From: Lewinellaceae bacterium
GTDB taxonomy: Bacteria; Bacteroidota; Bacteroidia; Chitinophagales; Saprospiraceae
Assembly: GCA_020636445.1 (NCBI GenBank)
Contig: JACJXV010000007.1
Span: 1 to 64,000, forward strand
Direction: 5' to 3'
DNA length: 64,000 nt
The notes beneath the pieces were generated by a model that saw nothing but the letters and a program-made list of their open reading frames with translations, was not told where the DNA came from and made no database searches. Shown one piece after another: positions 60,892 to 64,000 of the stretch (the stretch's first letter is position 1; the number at the start of each line of letters is the position of its first letter). A program made the position numbers and the translations under genes.

Positions 60892-62235
60892 TTACTTCCC
60901 CAGCAAGGTTAGCACTTCGCGCAATCCACGGCGATGATTGGTTTGTATTTGTTTTCCGGTCTGCTGCGCATATTTTGCCAGAACAAACGCCTCATAGGCA
61001 GGGAAAAACTCCGGGTCAAAATTTGCCAATGGCAATTCGCACAGCACCGTTTCGATGGTCGCTTTTTGCGCCAGCCAATGCTGGCAAACTTCGTGGCGAT
61101 ACCGGATGCCCATTACATTGAAGCCTAAGACAACTTCCGTACCGGCATCATAAACGATACGAATACTCCGCCGGCCATCGGGATGCTCCCAATACAAACT
61201 GCGATGATTGGCCGGTGCCTGCGCCCGGATATCACCATAAACCTGGTATTCAATGTCGAAAAACTTAGCTGAGTTAAACCAGATTCCTGGATTGTAGGCA
61301 ACCGGGGTATCAGGGTTACAAATATTATGTGCTACCGTTTCGCCCATCATGCGGCCCGTATACCAAACCGCTTCGATGGGCCGGCGCCCCGGCTGTGGGG
61401 TTCGCATTTCGGCGCAGTCTCCAACCGCATAAATTCCCGGGATATTGGTCTGCAGGTTTTCATCCACTAATACCCCGCGCTTAACCTCAATGCCGCTGTT
61501 CTGTAAAAAGCCAATATTCGGGCTTACACCTGCTGTCAGGCCTACAAACCCACAGGCAATTTCCTCTCCACTTTGCGTTATCACCCCAACGGCTCGCCCT
61601 TGTTCATCACCTACAACTTCCCGCAATTCGGTATTCAGCCGCAGGTCAATCCCTTGCTCCAGCAAATGGCGATTGATCATTGCGGACTCCTCGGGAGGGA
61701 GAACAATATCCCAAAAGCTTGTTTCCCGCACCAAGAAGGTAACCGGAATATGCCGGGAATGAAACATCTCCGCCATTTCAACGCCGATCAATCCGCCACC
61801 TACGATGACCGCCCGCTCAAGCCCTGCACTGGCGGCTTCCATCGCCTCCAGGTCCTGCAGGTGATACAACCCATGAACCCGGTCCAGATCCTGACCCGGC
61901 CAGCCAAATTTATTGGACCGGGAGCCGGTGGCAATAATCAACCGATCATAGCTGATCCGCTCGCCATCAGCCAGGTATAGCACCCGGTCGCCCTGGTCAA
62001 TCTTTTGCACCCATCCGCGCTTGCGGTCAATACGGTTTTTTTTCCAAAAACCCGGTTCATAGGGCTGCGTATCACGCAGGCGCATATGTCCCATGTAGAC
62101 ATACATAAGTGCCGTTCGGGAAAAAAACTCATCACTCTCATTCGAGATGACCGTAATCGCAAAGTCACTGTGTTTACGGATAAACCGGGCGGCAGTGATT
62201 CCACTGATTCCATTGCCAATGATTACTACATGCAT
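60892..62235 (-). CDS. NAD(P)/FAD-dependent oxidoreductase (NirB/rubredoxin-reductase-like)
   Basis: The 447-residue flavoprotein has FAD-binding IIGNGISGITAARF (about 4-17), ATGSRSNKFG, the second dinucleotide site VIVGGGLIGVEMAEMF (about 144-159) and PGIYAVGDCAEM (about 266-277). These are standard for pyridine nucleotide-disulfide oxidoreductases without a redox-active Cys pair. A substrate-facing C-terminal domain (about 320-447) is kept. It is the first gene of a two-gene minus-strand unit with the membrane polyferredoxin, suggesting NAD(P)H-linked electron transfer to or from the membrane protein. Confidence 0.9.
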   Translation of the reverse strand: MHVVIIGNGISGITAARFIRKHSDFAITVISNESDEFFSRTALMYVYMGHMRLRDTQPYEPGFWKKNRIDRKRGWVQKIDQGDRVLYLADGERISYDRLIIATGSRSNKFGWPGQDLDRVHGLYHLQDLEAMEAASAGLERAVIVGGGLIGVEMAEMFHSRHIPVTFLVRETSFWDIVLPPEESAMINRHLLEQGIDLRLNTELREVVGDEQGRAVGVITQSGEEIACGFVGLTAGVSPNIGFLQNSGIEVKRGVLVDENLQTNIPGIYAVGDCAEMRTPQPGRRPIEAVWYTGRMMGETVAHNICNPDTPVAYNPGIWFNSAKFFDIEYQVYGDIRAQAPANHRSLYWEHPDGRRSIRIVYDAGTEVVLGFNVMGIRYRHEVCQHWLAQKATIETVLCELPLANFDPEFFPAYEAFVLAKYAQQTGKQIQTNHRRGLREVLTLLGK

Positions 62236-62785
62236 AGGTATCGGATAAGGTTGCGAGGATTAAGATAATCAGAACTAATGATAATCATGCGAGTGTTCAA
62301 ATTTACTTCATCAGTCGCCATGCTCATTTCATCCTTTGGGCAGCCATCGCAATTTTATTTCATACTGCATTGGTCATCAGCCGCGTAGCACCTGTCATGC
62401 TCCCCCTTTAACTCGGCCTGGGGCCGCTGCGTTAGTAGATCGTAAAAGGGCTACGCTAACTAAACTTCAGCAATTTCGTTATCGCAATAAAAGTGCTCTT
62501 TTTTTCCAGTTTGATCAAAAGCTAGTGCTCTCGGCACTAAGTAACGGCAACGCTAGCGTCAAGCAATGCTCTTCAGAGGCCATCTTACGTTGTTCCTATC
62601 CTGGCAATATTACCCAGAGCCGCTAGTAAAAAACGTGCTGGCGGCGACACTTTTCACAATTTGGCCTGAATTGTGTTAACTATATCCTAATCACCCGGGT
62701 ACCCGTTGCCTGGTATGTAGAAGTATTCCTATATTTAGGGACTTATTAAACTAAGCCCATTTTGTTATTCCCAAGTACATATCTT
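62236..62785. other. Intergenic stretch with possible operator
   Basis: A 96-codon open frame here has no protein-like features. An inverted repeat CACAATT/AATTGTG with 7-bp spacer is at 62655-62675. A near-consensus TATATTTA box follows at 62730-62737, upstream of the T9SS gene. A divergent upstream region for the FAD oxidoreductase is at the left. Confidence 0.5.
62655..62675. promoter_or_regulatory. Inverted repeat CACAATT-N7-AATTGTG
   Basis: Perfect 7-bp arms, about 55 bp upstream of a TATATTTA element. It has the form of a dimeric regulator site; no regulator is identified. Confidence 0.35.
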
Positions 62786-63520
62786 ATGAAGCATACTTTA
62801 CTTTTCTTTTTTGTTTTTCTCATTTGCCTGCAGGTCCTGCCCGCACAGGTCATTACCATTAGTCCTGCCCAAACGAAGAAAGCCTTCACGACTGACCTGT
62901 CGGATCCATACCTCGACCTGGAGGTCTATGCCACGATAAAAAACGTTTCCGCTGATACGATTCACCTCAAATGGTCACGCCTTGAACTAGACCGGCCTTC
63001 CAGTTGGCAAACGCAGGTTTGTGATGGAATCACCTGTTACGAGCCTTTTGTATCCACCAATATCGATCCGCAATATCAACTGAACGATCCGGTGACGCTG
63101 AAACCCAATGAGTCACGGGAGTTTATTTTACATGTCCTGCCAGGAGGAACGCCTGGTACCGGTCTGATTGATATTGATTTTTTCCTTACCAACAAGCCAA
63201 CTGAACGCTTGGGGACTATGTCCTTCGTGGTAGAAGTACAGGCGCTGGTCACCAGCAGCTACACCCCCCGGGTCATTGATGTGATTCGCGTTTTTCCCAA
63301 TCCCGCTGATGATTATTTCCAACTGACGGACTACCGCGGTGTTGACCGGTTGGTCATTTATAATATTCTGGGCATTCCTGTGCGACAGTTTTTGGTCGGC
63401 CCCGGGCAACGCTATTCGATTGGCAACCTGCCTGATGGCATGTATCTGGTCAGCTTAATCAATAACCAGAAAGGTGCCCTGAAAACCATTCGCCTGAGTA
63501 AACGCGGTCTGCGACCCTAA
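62786..63520 (+). CDS. Secreted protein with T9SS type A sorting domain
   Basis: The start is at 62786 (MKHTLLFFFVFLICLQVLPAQ, a signal peptide); an in-frame start at 62762 would spoil it. The 244-residue protein has an immunoglobulin-like domain (about 25-155, DLEVYATIKNVSADTIHLKWSR and NDPVTLKPNESREFIL) with a Cys pair in VCDGITCYE. The C-terminal sorting domain (IRVFPNPADDYFQLTDYR to KTIRLSK) follows. It is exported by the type IX system. A lipoprotein GH53 gene follows 3 bp after its stop, so they are cotranscribed. Confidence 0.88.
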   Translation: MKHTLLFFFVFLICLQVLPAQVITISPAQTKKAFTTDLSDPYLDLEVYATIKNVSADTIHLKWSRLELDRPSSWQTQVCDGITCYEPFVSTNIDPQYQLNDPVTLKPNESREFILHVLPGGTPGTGLIDIDFFLTNKPTERLGTMSFVVEVQALVTSSYTPRVIDVIRVFPNPADDYFQLTDYRGVDRLVIYNILGIPVRQFLVGPGQRYSIGNLPDGMYLVSLINNQKGALKTIRLSKRGLRP

Positions 63521-63523
63521 AAA

Positions 63524-64000
63524 ATGAAATATTCCCTTACTGGCTACCCCTTATCGCTTGCCTCGATTTTCTTTTTAGGGCTTTTATACTTAGGCTCTTC
63601 CTGCCAGAAAGATAACAATGGTGATCCTTCTCGGGAAAATCCCACCACCAATCCTTCGGTATTGATCCGGGCAGTAGACGCCTCCTTAATTCCCGAGATT
63701 CGGGAGCAAGGGGTTCTGGTTCGCAACAGCGAAGGGCAGGAAGAAGATATGCTAACCGCCCTGCAAAAAAATGGGGTCAACACGATTCGCTTGCGGTTAT
63801 GGCACACCCCGGCGAGTAGCTATGCAGGTCTGGCATCTGTAAAAAAACTGGCAGCGGAAGCCCACGCTAAAGGGATCAACGTGTGGTTAACGGTTCATTA
63901 TTCGGATACCTGGGCCGACCCCGGGCATCAAACGAAACCCGCCGCCTGGAAAAACCTGAGTTACACTATCCTTCGCGATAGCCTTTATGCCTATACCCGG
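63524..64000 (+). CDS. GH53 arabinogalactan endo-1,4-beta-galactanase-like lipoprotein (partial, runs off window)
   Basis: The first 159 codons are present. A lipoprotein signal ends LGSSC (Cys27 lipidated), and a low-complexity spacer (DNNGDPSRENPTTNPS) follows. The start of a TIM-barrel has NGVNTIRLRLWHTPASSY, GINVWLTVHYSDTWADPGHQ and KPAAW, the conserved opening of family GH53. Such enzymes cut beta-1,4-galactan side chains of pectin. The catalytic glutamates lie beyond the window. No susC/susD pair is in view, so a full polysaccharide utilisation locus would have to continue to the right. Confidence 0.88.
   Translation, partial: MKYSLTGYPLSLASIFFLGLLYLGSSCQKDNNGDPSRENPTTNPSVLIRAVDASLIPEIREQGVLVRNSEGQEEDMLTALQKNGVNTIRLRLWHTPASSYAGLASVKKLAAEAHAKGINVWLTVHYSDTWADPGHQTKPAAWKNLSYTILRDSLYAYTR

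Noticed and set aside
62336..62626. 96-codon frame in the gap before the last T9SS gene
   Set aside because: It lacks an ATG start and a domain-like pattern; the sequence appears to be intergenic.

Overview
The window is a densely packed chromosomal segment of a Bacteroidota bacterium. Several features support this. There are type IX secretion (T9SS) cargo proteins with C-terminal sorting domains and a PorZ-like protein. There is a SusC-like/OMP TonB receptor, a BshA bacillithiol enzyme, DUF4271 next to HemD, DUF2851, and an mreBCD-mrdA cell-shape operon. Promoter-like TAnnTTTG boxes of the Bacteroidota type recur upstream of genes. The gene mix and the hairpin-rich intergenic repeats suggest a Saprospiria/Lewinella-like lineage; this placement is an inference and has not been tested by alignment.

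Layout. 1-434 is a non-coding cluster of small hairpins. 435-3100 (minus) is a compact run of mutM, a ferredoxin-type flavin reductase, a fused Fer4_19/CDGSH iron-sulfur protein and a YjdJ-like acetyltransferase. A RluA-type pseudouridine synthase and a TonB receptor converge after it. 6405-7812 is an IS630-family element with unusually long (about 175 bp) inverted arms and a transposase split by an A_AAA_AAC slippery site. 7.9-9.9 kb has a divergent ATP-grasp/esterase pair. 10.3-11.6 kb is a bicarbonate transporter with its PII-like partner (SbtA/SbtB). 11.7-20.3 kb holds peptidases (S10, tricorn-like S41, CtpA-like S41), an SDR reductase and DUF2147. 20.4-23.7 kb is hydrolase, Nudix, HemD and DUF4271. 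24-28.5 kb is a two-component system and a PpiD/SurA-like foldase.

29-35 kb has two long-chain acyl-CoA ligases around a CotH-like secreted protein, followed by a CarH-like MerR regulator that seems to have lost its cobalamin ligands. 35.4-42.2 kb has a large T9SS cargo protein, bshA and porZ. 42.3-46 kb has nadD, a lipoprotein, dnaN and an M16 homologue without the zinc motif. 46.3-52.5 kb is mreB-mreC-mreD-mrdA-capA-folA. 52.6-52.85 kb is an array of five palindromes in what is probably the leader of DUF2851. 54-59 kb is envelope biogenesis (sugar nucleotidyltransferase, lpxK, acyltransferase, glycosyltransferase) ending with an ECF sigma factor. 59.3-62.2 kb is a FAD oxidoreductase plus a membrane polyferredoxin. 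The window ends with a T9SS protein and the start of a GH53 endo-galactanase lipoprotein.

Most of the window is housekeeping. The parts least explained by known systems are the mutM/Fe-S/GNAT redox cluster, the FAD-oxidoreductase/polyferredoxin pair, the ligand-less CarH-like regulator beside the acyl-CoA ligases, the long-armed IS630 element, and the covarying palindrome array ahead of DUF2851. No rRNA, tRNA or CRISPR array was recognised.
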